From NCBI GenBank assembly GCA_037833965.1, contig AP031352.1, positions 600,501 to 664,500 on the forward strand: DNA of 64,000 nt. Reading direction: 5' to 3'. Position 1 is the stretch's first letter. Every line of letters begins with the position of its first letter. Made by a program: the position numbers and the translations under genes. Below the pieces are notes generated by a model. That model saw nothing but the letters and a program-made list of their open reading frames with translations. It had not been told where the DNA came from and ran no database searches. Positions 24,821 through 37,087 of this stretch are shown piece after piece. This DNA comes from Marchantia polymorpha subsp. ruderalis. Lineage: Eukaryota > Streptophyta > Marchantiopsida > Marchantiales > Marchantiaceae.

Positions 24821-26298
24821 CTATGACACCTCCTCCAAAGGAGGGCTCTCCGTACCCTCCTTCGTAGCAACCTCCCCGTGACTAACATCTCCAACTGCAT
24901 GGGCGTCTACTCTCGCAAGTCCTCTCGTCACGTCCCATGAACTCCAAGGATGACGAATATCTTGCAAGTCGCCCCCAGCCATTGCCACTACCGTCCCGGT
25001 AGGCAATGAGCTAATAAGTGGTGTAACAACTACCAAATCTGCGCGCAAACGGCGTTGCTCGGCCAAACCCAAGCTCACAATCCACGTCAAGCAGTTCAGG
25101 TCCATAGCCTGATCCAAAACCTGACGACGCGATGCCTCTGACACTGAAGAAGCCGCGGTCACACCAGTAAGAAACCCCATCGCACGCTCTCTCTCATCAG
25201 CGTTGGGCTCCACCAACTGATGTAGGACACTGTCCCACAGTAGTCCAGGTCCCCCATCACGATATGCATGTGATGTCGGATAACTGACCAACGTAGGCAA
25301 AGCCATCCGAGGCTGACCTACGTGGTTCATCAATGCCATGGGTGACCTATCCGCCACTCTCACCACCTGAGAGTATCGAGAGACATCCAAGATCATGTCA
25401 ACGGTGAGGGTAGGATCACGATGCACAGAATCATACGCATGACGCAATATCCCTCGTGGTACAAGGTTGGTCCACCACAAACGTGCACGATGAGCACGTG
25501 AACCAACCCTCGCAACATCCAACAACACTGCTGATCCAATCCATGCCCTGTCCTCATGGACACTCGCCATCAACTGGGCCGAGTGTCACCCAACAATGGT
25601 ACGTTCTCTAGAATGTATGCGGGAGAACGTGTCTGCTGCTCTTGGAGATGACGTAACACTCGTAGCATCTCCCAAAACATCCGAGATCTCGGGTCATGTA
25701 ACCCTGCTCCATGCCCAGCGCGTGTGTGCCCCTGACATGGCCATCCTGCAATCACCAAATCGATATGTCCAACTCGATCGAGGTCTGGCGCCCCCAACAA
25801 TGAAATGTCTGAACGCAACGCCTTCTGGTATCCTCGAACAGCTGATCGCGGCAACAACAAAGGAAAACGCTGCATCAACTGTGTAACATGTCGTGAAGAA
25901 ACCCGACGTGCAGTCTCGTCCTTCTCCACGTACAAGTATCTACGTACAAGAATACCTGACTGCAACACTGCAGCCAAACCCGTGCTGATCCCTCCAAAAA
26001 GATCCAGCAAACAAACACCCTCTGGAGAATACTCCCATACGATAGGTGTAGTAACTAATGGTGATAGGGTGCTAAGACCACATACTAGCCGACCACCTGA
26101 GACTCGCTCTGCCTCTGCTGGTAAAGAGGCCTCACTCCAAGCCTTCTTCACCAACCTATCAGCCTCATGCTGTAATGCGTGGCAAGAATCCCAAAGTGGA
26201 ACATCCAAAGATGATGACACTGCCGCTGCGAGACTCAGCATCTCCTCCACCTCCTCATGATGTAGAGTATCCTCGGCTGACCTGTTCCCCTCCAACAA
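24821..26298 (-). pseudogene. Pol-embedded DNMT3-like cytosine-5 DNA methyltransferase
   Basis: Two overlapping open segments, 26298-25570 and 25573-24821, are offset by one frameshift near 25570-25590. Motifs occur in canonical order: I (LLDLFGGISTGLAAVL, SAM binding, from 26010), IV (VIAGWPCQGH, catalytic Cys codon 25735-25737), VI (ILENVPLL), VIII (AHRARLWWTNL), IX (ERERAMGF) and X (QAMDLNCLTWIVSL, to about 25060). The unrearranged order excludes a DRM-type enzyme. The GISTGLAAVL and AHRAR wording resembles animal and plant DNMT3. About 95 residues precede motif I and about 75 follow motif X before the TAG at 24821-24823. Such enzymes methylate carbon 5 of cytosine using SAM. Catalytic residues survive, but the breaks mean no full product is expected. 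Confidence 0.92.
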
Positions 26299-26307
26299 GT
26301 CATCAGG

Positions 26308-26670
26308 TCATGTGAGCACTCCACTGAAACCCGCAATAGAGGCTAAAACTGCAGGAGAAGATCCAAGAGGTCGATCTCGAGAAATGAACCTCACAGGCAG
26401 CTCACTCATACGTCCATCACCGGACTCCCAACCAGGGCGATAAGCTGCCGTCTCCGTCCAATAATCCATCCGAAATCCCATCGGATATAACACCGCTCCA
26501 TCAACAAGCACATCATATGACTCTGCTGATGTAACCACCGCTCGAACTCCAAACTGCGAGCTATCCTGAGCATGACCATGCCTCAACTGCACTGATATGC
26601 GCTCTCTGGTCATCCTGTAAGACCTGTCGTTGGTGCCACCGAGTGATGTTTGAATCTGGAACGGACAAGG
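26308..26670 (-). pseudogene. Pol: C-terminal half of retroviral-type aspartic protease
   Basis: The segment ESYDVLVDGAVLYPMGFRMD is the typical protease C-terminal half of this gypsy clade, followed by YRPGWESGDGR and a basic stretch. The upstream half with the D-S/T-G active site is missing. The reading frame can be followed to about 26670. The frame ends at TGA 26308-26310 and resumes in the same frame into the methyltransferase, so the stop is a point change. Confidence 0.75.
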
Positions 26671-29600
26671 CTAATTTGTATTTTTACTTTATTTTTACTA
26701 ATTTGTAAAATCTTCATACAAGCCTATACATTTCATATTCATACCATATACTTTACGCTTTTGCTATGAACTAGTTTCAAAAACAATGAATTCTTGATGA
26801 CAATTGTCACGAGCTATCAATCATATGTTCATGAATTAGCTCTGATTCAAAGTTTGGCATATATTAAGTCAATATTATCTCCAGTACTTATATTCTTGTA
26901 GATCAAGATGCAAACAATACTTTTTTGACCAAAATTAATATTTTTTGCAATCTTTGAAACTTTTGGACTTACAAAAGTTGAAATCTGAACATGATGAAAA
27001 TTACAAATGTCATTGCTAGTATCAAATTTCAGATCAGTACTAAAGTTGAGATGAAAGATTTAGAAATAGTTACCTATAGTCTATATTTACATCTTAAACA
27101 ATGTTCCACGGAGTATGTTTTAGTAAGAAACAAATTCCAAGTATTAAACAACTGATGTTGCTTCTTTGATGAAATTGCTCATGATGCTACTTTACTTGGA
27201 CTGATTAGAGATGTTTATGGACAGCGTGACGAGGAGGAGAATTGATGGTTTTTTAGTTGGTGATTGACTTGGAGAAGGAAAACTCTTGATTCCTTATTAC
27301 TGACACTACTGTTGTAAGCCTGAAAAAGGCGGCAGTACGGAAGTATGTCTTCATAAGAAAATATAATGTAACAGCATGTACCGAAGAGAGACAGGTAGAA
27401 AGCCATGGTAAGGTTACGCATGGCAAGAAAACGGGATGTCGACAAAGATAAAAAAAACCGGGATGGCCGACAAAGAGGATACGACACAATGCTTTCCAAT
27501 CTCGAACATGCATTTTATTCTCGACATTCATGTCTGAGAAATAATACTCTAGATCTTTGAAAGTCTGCCTGCTCGCTCTGGCAGAATAAAACCGAGGAAT
27601 CAGATCCTTTGACATTAGACGATATACGCTGGATTGATGATTCGGGTCCCACGTCGGGCAGGCAGAACAGTGAAATCATACAAATTGAATTGTTTCAAAC
27701 GAGCAGTCGGTCTTGGGCTTTTTCTGAAGCAGGCCAGAGCCACTGCACAAGTGTAGCTGTGGTGACTGCCCCCGTGTTGTCTAGGGGCACGCACGTACCA
27801 CGAATGCCTATGCGGTGGGGACGTGGAGCTATTCTGATGTTTCTGGTATCATGAAAGTCGGAAGAAACTGCTATGTGGTTTGCAACAAGCCTAATTACAG
27901 TGTCATGTAGACTTCACTGCAGGTCATGGAACCATAGCACTGACAAAATCCTAAAAGCTGCTTTTACTGGGGCTTGTGCAAAAGGAGCATGATAGCAAGA
28001 CCATTAAAAGAAAGGCAGGCAGAAACCGCCGAATAAGGGCCAGGAGTAAAGGCAGGAGAAGCGAGGGATGGGCAACTGTCTCGTGATATAAAGTTATTTT
28101 TTGTCACAGAGGGTTCAACACCTATGATGTTGCTACCTCCGAATTGCAGGAAGAATTTTGTGACTCAGATAAATGGAAGAAATTGACACTTGAAAGTGAT
28201 GAAGTTGAAGTTCAAATCAGCTCCTGTTCTGCTGGAAGTTTGAGTGGTCTCTATTCTGGTCGATTTACAAAAAGAATTTCATGCTGCCATGCTGCCTATA
28301 AAACGACATGGAAACAAGGATAGTGCTGACGCCGTTTTAAGACATGAAGGTAAATGATGAAAGATTCGACCCTTGATTAAATTTGCACAGTTATCTGCAT
28401 ACCTTGCATTGCAGTTTATGAGGAGTCCGGTCTGCAGTTGACATCGATCCATTTCCGGGTGTAGACCGCCAAGTCTCCAGCTCTCTTATCAAAGAACAAC
28501 AACGTCGTCGTCGTCTTTGATAATCTCCATCTGACTTCAAGGTCGATCACCTTTGCCCATATTCACAAGCTCGTGTTCTGGTCATCCGGTGATTCGAGCG
28601 TTCTGAAGCTCAACTGCCACTACCACCCCTATTCCTAGAAACTGTAACAGCTATGTCAGCGTTGTATTTAGTTGAGCCCTTGAAGTGATGAGATCAAGTC
28701 CAGCACACAGCCGTTCATATGCAGAGGCGTTTGAATTTGAGCCAACACCAATTCTCATAATGCCTCGAGATGCAAATTTAGCACTTTGAAATGATTGAAG
28801 GCATGATGGAATTTCAGTCCAGTGCTACCCGAGCTCAGAGCAATAGGAGACTCGACGGGTAGATGTGGAAGCAAAAGAAGCAATGTTGACTGACGCAGTC
28901 TTCGACTGAAATTGAAGGCGGACTGGTGGATGAAGAGATACTATCTACCTCAACCGTCGATTGCAGTGAGCTTTTGCTTGTCAATACCTTATTTGCGACA
29001 TGTTACAGCCCATTACTCGACTCTCAGGTAAGAGTGTAACGCCAAGAGCAGGGTATTCTTTCACGTCCTCGATGAAAATTACTCCAGAAAAATTGGCAAG
29101 TACAAATTGACGAAAGTTGCATTTGTTAATGGTATTGGTAGAGAGATCAAGCTCGTGGGACCCAAAGGGTCAAAAGGCTGGAAAATTTTATACTAGCCAA
29201 ACATCCACTGACCAGGGAAAGTGAAATTGAAAGTGAAGCTAACGTTAAGTCTGCGGAAAATTGCTTTGGCGTAATTCTGGTCGAAATAAGGTGGGATAAA
29301 GAGTGCATCTCACGTAAGAAGATGGTCGACATCTAAAAACCCTTCTGCATTTTCGGACAGAAAGGCTACTTTTAAGCCTCAGCTGTTAAAGCAAGAAAAA
29401 TTTTGGGATCTGGTCAAGACTCCAGAAGCTCTGCATTCGAGAATACCTGAAAGTTCCCGACCATTTCTCCTGTTGTAGTCATCGTCCCTGCCGTTTGCGG
29501 AAAGACTATAGGATTCCCGAAGTCGCGGGACTCGTAGCTCTCTAGCAGCTCCTCTTTCTAGTCAGTTTGTTTAGTTCATGGTCCAGAAAATTCTCAAATA

Positions 29601-32401
29601 TATTTCTTTGCTTGAATGTCGACTCGACCCTTATCCACTTAACATGCTTCAGCAATCCCCGTCCCAAAAAATCTAAAGATCGAGCCATTCATGTACGTAC
29701 GTTGACATTCCATTTCATATACACCTAATGGACGTGTCCGACCGAAGGTGACCTCGAATTCTTCAACGAAAGGCATACTCTCAAAAAAAAGTCGGACAAA
29801 TACTTCACGAACACACGAGTATGCGAAACACGAATATATTCCATCCAAGTAAGAATGCAACTTCGGTACTCCTCCCAATTCGATCGGGCAGGAAACGTAC
29901 AATAATGACATGACCGAGCCGCTGAAGATCGTGCCTTAATAGCAGAGTTTTCTTATCATACTACGATCTTGCCCGACTACACCTGTCTCTGCAATGACAT
30001 GCGAGGGCCCTCTGCAGCTATGCTGGTGTACTGTGCGTGTCTGAGGGGCAACCAGCAGTACGTGTAGTTGTCGATCTGAGCCTTGGTGCCACTGTTGGAG
30101 GCTAGGCCTTCATTCCTTCACACAGCACACGTGAAAAATTCAGAAACGTGCCTCCCTGTCTCGGAACGTGCAAGTCGGCATAGCCGCCTAAACATTGAGC
30201 AAGGGGCGGCAGAAACCGAAAGTTTATGCTCGAGTCTCGGAAATGCGGATCGCCTGACGAAGAGGGAGAAGTAAGCCGTGACAGGACCGAGAAGCCTCCG
30301 ATCATGTTCTACGTATTTTGTTCATTACGTCTGGGATTGCAGAAGAACCGCTGTCTTCCTCCAATCTCTTCCTCGGGTCAGAGGAAGGAATATAATCCCA
30401 TGAACCTGATCCAGACAGCTTTGAACTAGTTTCATGGCTCTTTGTTTTTTTCAGAACATAACAAAAAGGTTCCATCATGGTTCCCGAGACGCGTCCGTCT
30501 GATATTTCGAAACCCTATGATTGGCATATGCCACAGCTAATAATTATTCCGAGAGTTTTGTTTTCATTTGCACGTAAGGGTTAGGCCCTAAAATGACAAA
30601 TTTGTGATCGGGTCTGCGTACAATATCTCTACATCGGGGAAGGAAACTTTCGCTCGAGTAGGAGAATCTGAATATCAATGTCCCAATCCACAACCCTCAT
30701 TGGCCTTGATAACTGCACGTACAATAATCTCGCAACTCGAGGAGTGACGTGACGGTACAGCCTTCATAGCTTCTCATGAACTTCACTTCCTTTACCTTAC
30801 TTCAGAGAGCTGGAAATGGAGGAGGTGGAGGAGGATTTCCTTTTCGCACCTCCAGCGAAAGAATCGGACACGATCAGAAGAGAAGAATGAGCCCAGATCA
30901 CTGTCACTGGTTAAAGGTGAAAACTTCAGGAGGGTTTGTAGCTTTGCAAATCGAAGGTCTTGAGGTGCTCTACTTTGCCCGCAGCTTCAGCAGTACATCC
31001 TGCGGTTAGCATCTGAGAATAAGCGCTAGAAACATACAGATTCAACCATTGGCTCATTCATCTAGATCTTCAACGTCACACTGGTCCACTGTTGGCCTTT
31101 GGAGCAGGTTCTTCAAACCAGTTTAAATATACGAATTTATCGTTCTCAAAAGGGAAAAACGAATCCTCCGTCAGTAGAAGATCATCTGCATATCTGCCAC
31201 CACTGTCCTCATTCCGAGCACCAGCCTTACCCGCAGTATTTAAGTACGCACGTAATCCATCCTGAAGGAATTCCGGAGATAACTCTACGACTTAGCTTCT
31301 AGAGCGCTCCCTTCCTGCATGCAGCGTGTCAGCATTTGACAAGTGTAGAATCTTCACCTCAAAACTGTGCACAGGCGATTGATAAGTTGTGACTCCTACA
31401 CAGATATGTACGCTCACGAGTAGATACAACCTGCGCCGATCTCGTTCCAGGTAAGCTTCAGCATGAAGGATCCGGTCTGGGGACTGCAGAGTTTTCCTTC
31501 TCAACAGAATTGACGAACCATTGCACGAATCCTTCACCGAAACTCCGACAGACTCAGAGACGGAACGTTACGGCGTGCCCTTCCCTTACAAGGAACGGGT
31601 ACCGAAGGGATTGGTTTGTCCAGTCTCAGCTCAGATACTGTCAGGACGATCGGCTGCTGATGTCGGTCCAAAAAAAAAAAGCAGAACGAAGTACTGTAAT
31701 CTGATTCGACGTGAATCGTTGCATGAGTGGACGAGTCGTCGCAGTTGTGGGGATGGCTCGTCGGGCGGCGGGGTTCTTGTGAATCTCTTCATAAATAACT
31801 CGACGGGAGTTGTTTAACTTAAGGATCGGCCAGAAGCGTCAGATTAAGACAAACTGTTGAGCATATTTGATTGTGAAGTGGCGAGACAAGAGGCACGGAT
31901 CACTGGAAACGCTGTAGATGATTTGTCTTGCGAAGTTGATCAGCACGGCCGGATAGGAGTAGCTTAGAGAATGGTCAAGACAAGCTCGGAAACAGCTAAT
32001 GAAGAGAATCGCTTCAGCATCCGATGAATATTGAACGATGAGTTGTTGTATGATCTGTACACATGATGCCCGGTCACATACTTCTCGAATTGTGCTCAGA
32101 CCGGGCTCTACAGGCTGCGGGCAATTTCCCTCAAGGGGAAGCATGTCCGAGTTTCTGTAGCATGCCTTTCGGGCGCAACGGCCCGTGCATGGCTCGGATT
32201 CCTCTTGCAGCAGAAGGCTACGTCTGCGATGCTTCTGATCTGCGACGGCATAGGGCACGGTTTTCAGCTGAATACACATTCCCGAGCGCAGCACGGGGAG
32301 CGAAATCATATTCTAATGGCGCACGGAAGGGCGCCCGGTCACATGGTTTGCAATCGCCAGGCTCACGTAGGAGGCTCGGACCGAGACGACCCGGCGCCGG
32401 G
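26671..32401. other. Long intergenic region, no gene recognised
   Basis: AT-rich from 26.67 to about 27.2 kb, then mixed composition. Short open frames on both strands (for example 27253-27615 minus, 29639-29911 minus and 31839-32309 minus) give no recognisable domains or splice-supported continuity. The last 500 bases become GC-rich and belong to the promoter of the receptor kinase gene. A non-coding RNA gene cannot be excluded. Confidence 0.45.
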
Positions 32402-32408
32402 TATAAAA
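32402..32408 (+). promoter_or_regulatory. TATA box of the LRR receptor kinase gene
   Basis: TATAAAA in a GC-rich setting, about 205 bases upstream of the chosen ATG. Transcription would start near 32430-32440, giving a 5' UTR of about 170 bases. Confidence 0.65.
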
Positions 32409-32605
32409 GCAGCCCCGACGATTATACTCATGGCAAAGAGCTCCAGTACTGTCAAGTGCTGCAACAGCGGGGTTAGGCCAAACGGAGGCACAAAAGGACT
32501 AGCGTAGATGCGGTGAACGTCGGGTCCAACCTCGAGCTCTGAATGCCCTGTTCTTGGTTTCATGCAAATCGTTTGCACAGTTTGTTTGTAGCAGGCTCGG
32601 CAGAA

Positions 32606-35496
32606 ATGGCCCGAAGCGCGAGGGGCTGCTTGCAGGCTGCTGCGATGAACCTTGTACCATGCTTCTTGATCGTGCTTTTGAGTCAGCTCGTGATCCCAGC
32701 CAGCGGGCAGAGGGCGCGCGTCGCAGCCGATATTCAAACAATGCTGAAAGTTCGAGACGAGCTTTTCGGAATTCCCGAGAACAAGATGATTCTGGCCGAT
32801 TGGAGCACAGAGCCGGACCCGTGTAACTGGACTAGAGTAGAGTGTGAAGGCGTGGGCGCGTCCGCCACCGTGAGGAGGATCGATCTAAATCAGAGGAATT
32901 TGGCCGGCCCCGTTCCTCCGAGCTTCGGGCTCCTCCTCAATCTGACCCACATCAGCGCGGACGACAATCGGTTCGATAGCATCCCCGCGAATTTTTTCAA
33001 AGCGAAACAGCTGAGATTCATCTCCTTCCGCAATAACCTCATCTCCGGCAGCGTGCTCGAGAGCCTGAGCGCGTTCCAGTCCCTGCGCGTGCTGCTCTTG
33101 GGCCAGAACCTGCTCTCCGGGCGCATCGACTCGCTCTCGCGCCTCAACAAGTCCGTCGTCCAGGCCATCGACCTGGCGGGCAACGGCATGCAGGGCAATC
33201 TGAGCACGCTCGCCGGCTTCACGAAGCTCACCGTCCTGCGCCTCGGGCAGAACCGGCTGACGGGCGAGCTGGCGACCATTCGCGACATGCCCGCGCTGTA
33301 CGACCTGTCGCTGGAGGACAACTCGTTCAGCGGCAGCGTCCCTCTCAGCACCCTGTCCGGCATGGTCTCCGTCAACCTGTCGCGGAACGCGCTGCAGGGA
33401 CCGTTCACATTGGACGACATTTTTGTACCGGGAACCATCGCCTCGCTCGATCTGTCCGACAACAGGTTCTCGCAGGTGGCTCCCCAATTTTCCGGCTCGA
33501 GGAATTCGTCCGCGCAGTCCACCGTCGACTTCTTCTGGGCCCGGGGCGTGGACAAAATTCTGCTCGGCGGCAACGGGCTCTCGGGCTCCGTCGTCTCCTT
33601 CCCGGAGTCGGCGGCGACCTTGAACCTGTCGCACAACTCGCTGGGCGGCGACTTGCCGCAGACGGGCAAGGCCACCTTCTTCGCCGGCGTGGAGACGCTC
33701 CTTCTGAACAACAACAGCTTCACTGGCCCCATCCCGGCGGGGTTCTGGACCATGGCTAACGCCGTGACCATGGACCTGAGCCGGAACCAGCTGAACGGGA
33801 CTCTGCCGGCGGGGCCCCTCTTCATGCCCAATTTGCAGACCCTCAACCTGTCGTGGAATCTGCTGTCCGGCGGCATTCCTGCGGCCATCTCCAATCTGAC
33901 CAGGAACTTCCGGCTGCGCACCGTCGACCTCTCGTTCAACAACTTGAGCGGCCCTCTGCCGCCGGGCCTCCCGCAGGGCGACAACTACTCCTACTCCTTC
34001 ATCGGCAACCCGGGCCTGTGCAGCGACGACGACTCATTCCGGCGAGCCAACTTGCTCGGGCGATGCTCCAAGCCCTCCAAAGGTACGCAAATTCGGACTT
34101 TTGCTCGGTGGGAGCCAATATGGTACTTCAATACATATTTCTATCCTCTGTTTAATCCTTGCTAATTTCTTCTTTTTGAACGGGATTTTATTATTTTGAA
34201 AACACGTCAAATATATGTACGGGGCCTTCCGACGGCCTGACTGCCGGATGGCCGGGTTGTTTGAGCTGACTGACTTATTGACGGCGGCGGATTGCAGCGG
34301 TCCAAGCGCTATGGGCAGGAGTGGGGAGCATGCTGGTGCTGGTGCTGGCGATTGTCGGCGTGCTGCTGGTGCTGTGGCGCAAGCAGATGGTGAAGGACAA
34401 CCGGATGGACGCGGATCTGGTGAAGGCGGTGAACCACGGGCTGATCAGCACGAGGCTGATCCCGCTGCGCCAGCTGAAGACGGCGACGTCGAACTTCGCT
34501 GAGGATGCGAAGATCGGCGAGGGGGGCTTCGGGTCCGTGTACAAGGGGTTCCTGGAGGGCAAGGAGGTGGCCATCAAGAAGAGCTCGAACGCCATCCTGC
34601 AGCTGGTGGCCAGCAAGCAGATGTTCATGAACGAGGTGCAGATCATGTCCAGCGTCAACCACCGATACCTGGTGAGCCTGCTGGGCTGCTGCATGACCAA
34701 CAAGAGCGCGCTGCTGGTGTTCGAGTACGTCCCGCAGGGCACGCTGGCCGAGCACCTCTACTGCCGCCGGGGCCAGGGCCTAGACTGGAACCAGCGCCTG
34801 AAGATCGCGCGCCAGACGGCCGAGGCTTTGAGCTACCTGCACTTCACCGCCAACCCGCCCATCTTCCACCGCGACGTCAAGTCGGCCAACATCCTGCTGG
34901 ACGACCAGCTGAACGCCAAGGTCGCGGACTTCGGCATCTCCAAGCTCGCGCCCAACCTCGACGCCACGACGCACTACTCGTCGCTGGCCGTGCAGGGCAC
35001 GCCGGGCTACATCGACCCGGAGTACTACGTCTCGTACCAGATGACCGGCAAGAGCGACGTGTACAGCTTCGGCGTGGTGCTGCTGGAGCTCATCACGTCG
35101 CGCGCGCCGCTCGACTACCGTCGCGGCGAGCGCGACAGCACGCTGGTCAAGATGGCCACGCACCTGGTGCGCACGGACGCGCTGCACCTGCTGGTGGATC
35201 CCATGCTCATGATCGTCTTCGACGACGAGGAGGAGGTGAAGAAGTCGATTCTGAGCGTGGCGGAGTTGGCCCTCCGCTGCGTCGATCGCAGCCCCGACGA
35301 CCGCCCCGACATGCAGCAGGTGGCCGTCGAGATCGAGGCGCTGAGCTCCGTGCACTACAACGTTTCCAAAGCCGACGACGACGACATGGACGTAATTCCC
35401 ATAGCGAACCCCGTCGCGCGCCGCCCGCAGGCCTCGTACACCAGCTCCACCACCGGCCCCGGGAGCCGGGAGTTCCAGTCGCCTTTCGAGAGGTGA
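32606..35496 (+). CDS. Leucine-rich repeat receptor-like protein kinase
   Basis: Two exons, 32606-34082 and 34298-35496, with a GT-AG phase-1 intron; 2676 coding bases, 891 residues. The signal peptide contains CFLIVLLSQLVIPASG; ATGs at 32543, 32606 and 32645 are all possible, and 32606 is a compromise. The LRRNT domain ends with the DPCNW cap (71-75). About a dozen or more LRRs with LxGxIP/LxGxLP-type spacing follow, then a transmembrane helix (about 501-519), a juxtamembrane segment and a kinase. Kinase motifs are GEGGFG (566-571), VAIKK (Lys586), Glu605, HRD (683-685), DFG (703-705) and GTPGYIDPEYY. All catalytic residues are present, so an active RD Ser/Thr kinase at the plasma membrane is predicted. 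The kinase wording resembles WAK-like and LRK10-like groups more than BRI1. The ligand is unknown. Coding GC is strikingly higher than in the flanks. Confidence 0.95.
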
Positions 35497-36697
35497 TCGG
35501 TCGCTTTGTACATACATTTGTTCGCTCAGGTCTAGGTTTGATTTACGTTTCGTAGTTGATTCATCGATGCAGAGATTTAGTCTATATGAAGTGTAAATTT
35601 AGGCACGCACGAGTGTGCGACTCGCTTGTTGCGCACCGCAGAGTTCCGTTTGCTGAAGTGTACCATTCTTAGAACCCGACTCGCAACTACCAACTTAATC
35701 AACCAGATTGTGCAACTCCTGCTGTGTGCTGCCCCGCGGTACCGGTGGCAAGGTCGCTGTCTGTTTCGAAGCAGTAGAACCAGACCATTCATTCCTCATT
35801 CATTTTGTGTACATAGAAAAAACTTCGTGATTCGCAATAAAGCTGACGATCACTTGACTGACCGGAAGGCTGACAGGCCGTGAATTGAGGTCAATGTGTC
35901 ATGATTTGTTTCTGAATGCGCGACTGAGACTCTTTCTCCTCATGCAGTATTCCCCGATCTTTCATTGAATACTTTTCTGTGGGTAGCTCGAGTTATCGCT
36001 GTCGCCAGTTCATGGGGTAACTCTTGAAAACCTGTCATGATTGAGCAGAGTGTCCATGGAGATAAGAGGAAACCTGAATGGAGACGGTAGACTTCTGCGA
36101 CATGCCTCGATCGAATGACGTTTTAATATCCGAATTTTTCATTTCCAATCTGTCTGTCTCGTCTAAGTAGAGCGTGACTCGTGCACCGCCTGAAGCTAGA
36201 TATATACTTCGTCGTTTATGCCGTCTTCCCGTCCTTCTTGCTACATATTTGGCCCCCGAATATCGATATGACCGTCTCTATATCATCTTCTTATGGATTC
36301 TGGATCCATTGGGCTCAACACGACGATGAAAGATGCAAACATGTACATATGCGCAGCGCTGAAAAGTAGAAAGAGCATATCTTCAATTTCACAAAAGTAG
36401 ATATGCTTGTCAGTAAACACATATAGCGCGTAATCCAAACTGTAGATTGCTTAATGCCAACGCCAGTGCAGGTAAAAGCTTCAGCATCCCAAGACTCTCA
36501 GCTGAGAGAGCTGACTAACAGACTCCTTGCGATCGCGTCTGAAGATCCTTTGTACTACCATAGGCCACATACATCCACGCTTGAAATCTGAACAACAACC
36601 ATCGAATTTGGACTGTCAATCAAAGACGTGAACATACCACTTGTAAAATGTTGATTCCAAAGAAGCTGCTTTATTCGCGTCGATGAAAATGCTATCT
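35497..36697. other. 3' flank of the receptor kinase gene
   Basis: Likely 3' UTR followed by spacer. AATAAA at 35836-35841, about 340 bases after the stop, is a candidate poly(A) signal. No gene is recognised up to the germin-like pseudogene. Confidence 0.45.
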
Positions 36698-37087
36698 CCA
36701 GAATTTCAATGTCGGTACCACTCCCCGAACAAAGCTGAAGGCACCAGGATTTTGATGGTTCAAAAAGTTCAGACTCGATGCAGGCACCTTCCCCTTGTGG
36801 AGCTGAGAGTGTAGCAGAACTCAAGGAAAAATAAAAGCCTCTCCCTCTTTCATGATCTTCGCATACAACTTGTTGGATATTCGATAGTCGTTGTCGAAGT
36901 TGTTGGTGACCAGGCCGGTGTATAGATCTCCTTCTACCACGTAAGAAACTCTGTGGCCAAGTTGTGGCTGTGAGGAGTGACAATGTCCGTCCGTAGAAAC
37001 TCTCGCGGGATCTGCAGCTTCAGCAAGCCCAGAGAATGCAAGGTCTTCGAGCCCAGAGCAGGCAACTTGCAAGGAAACCCTTTGAAA
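36698..37087 (-). pseudogene. Germin-like protein (cupin) pseudogene fragment
   Basis: One minus-strand frame reads VSYVVEGDLYTGLVTNN, then NKLYAKIMKEGEAFIFP, a TGA at 36821-36823, and then in the same frame LLHSQLHKGKVPASSLNFLN plus HQNPGAFSF. These match the cupin core of germin-like proteins (EGxLYxGFVT, then KGDVFxFPxGLxHFQ, then NSQNPG). The metal-binding PPHTHP segment is degenerate, reading CHSSQPQLGH, and the frame ends again at about 36698. The N-terminal exon and signal peptide are not found. Germins are extracellular oxalate oxidase or superoxide dismutase-type cupins; this copy has lost metal ligands and is broken, so it should be inactive. Confidence 0.75.

Larger units (their letters stand above)
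21141..26670 (-). mobile_element. 5'-truncated Ty3/gypsy retrotransposon with DNA methyltransferase and PHD finger
   Basis: In element order (right to left): C-terminal half of the aspartic protease, DNMT3-like methyltransferase, reverse transcriptase, RNase H, integrase, PHD finger, polypurine tract, 3' LTR. RT-RNase H before integrase defines Ty3/gypsy. The 5' LTR, primer-binding site, gag and N-terminal protease are missing; recognisable coding sequence stops near 26670, where AT-rich DNA begins. One frame is broken by five in-frame stops (26308-26310 TGA; 24821-24823, 23830-23832, 23179-23181 and 22131-22133 TAG) and at least three frameshifts (about 25580, 24140 and 22990). The copy cannot be autonomous. 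DNMT-bearing retrotransposons have been reported from dinoflagellates and charophyte algae (de Mendoza and colleagues, 2018). Confidence 0.93.

Noticed and set aside
32885..33984. Long antisense open frames over the LRR exon (and at 34780-35517 over the kinase exon)
   Set aside because: They lie opposite a clearly coding, GC-rich exon, have biased low-complexity composition and no domains; they are shadows of the sense frame.
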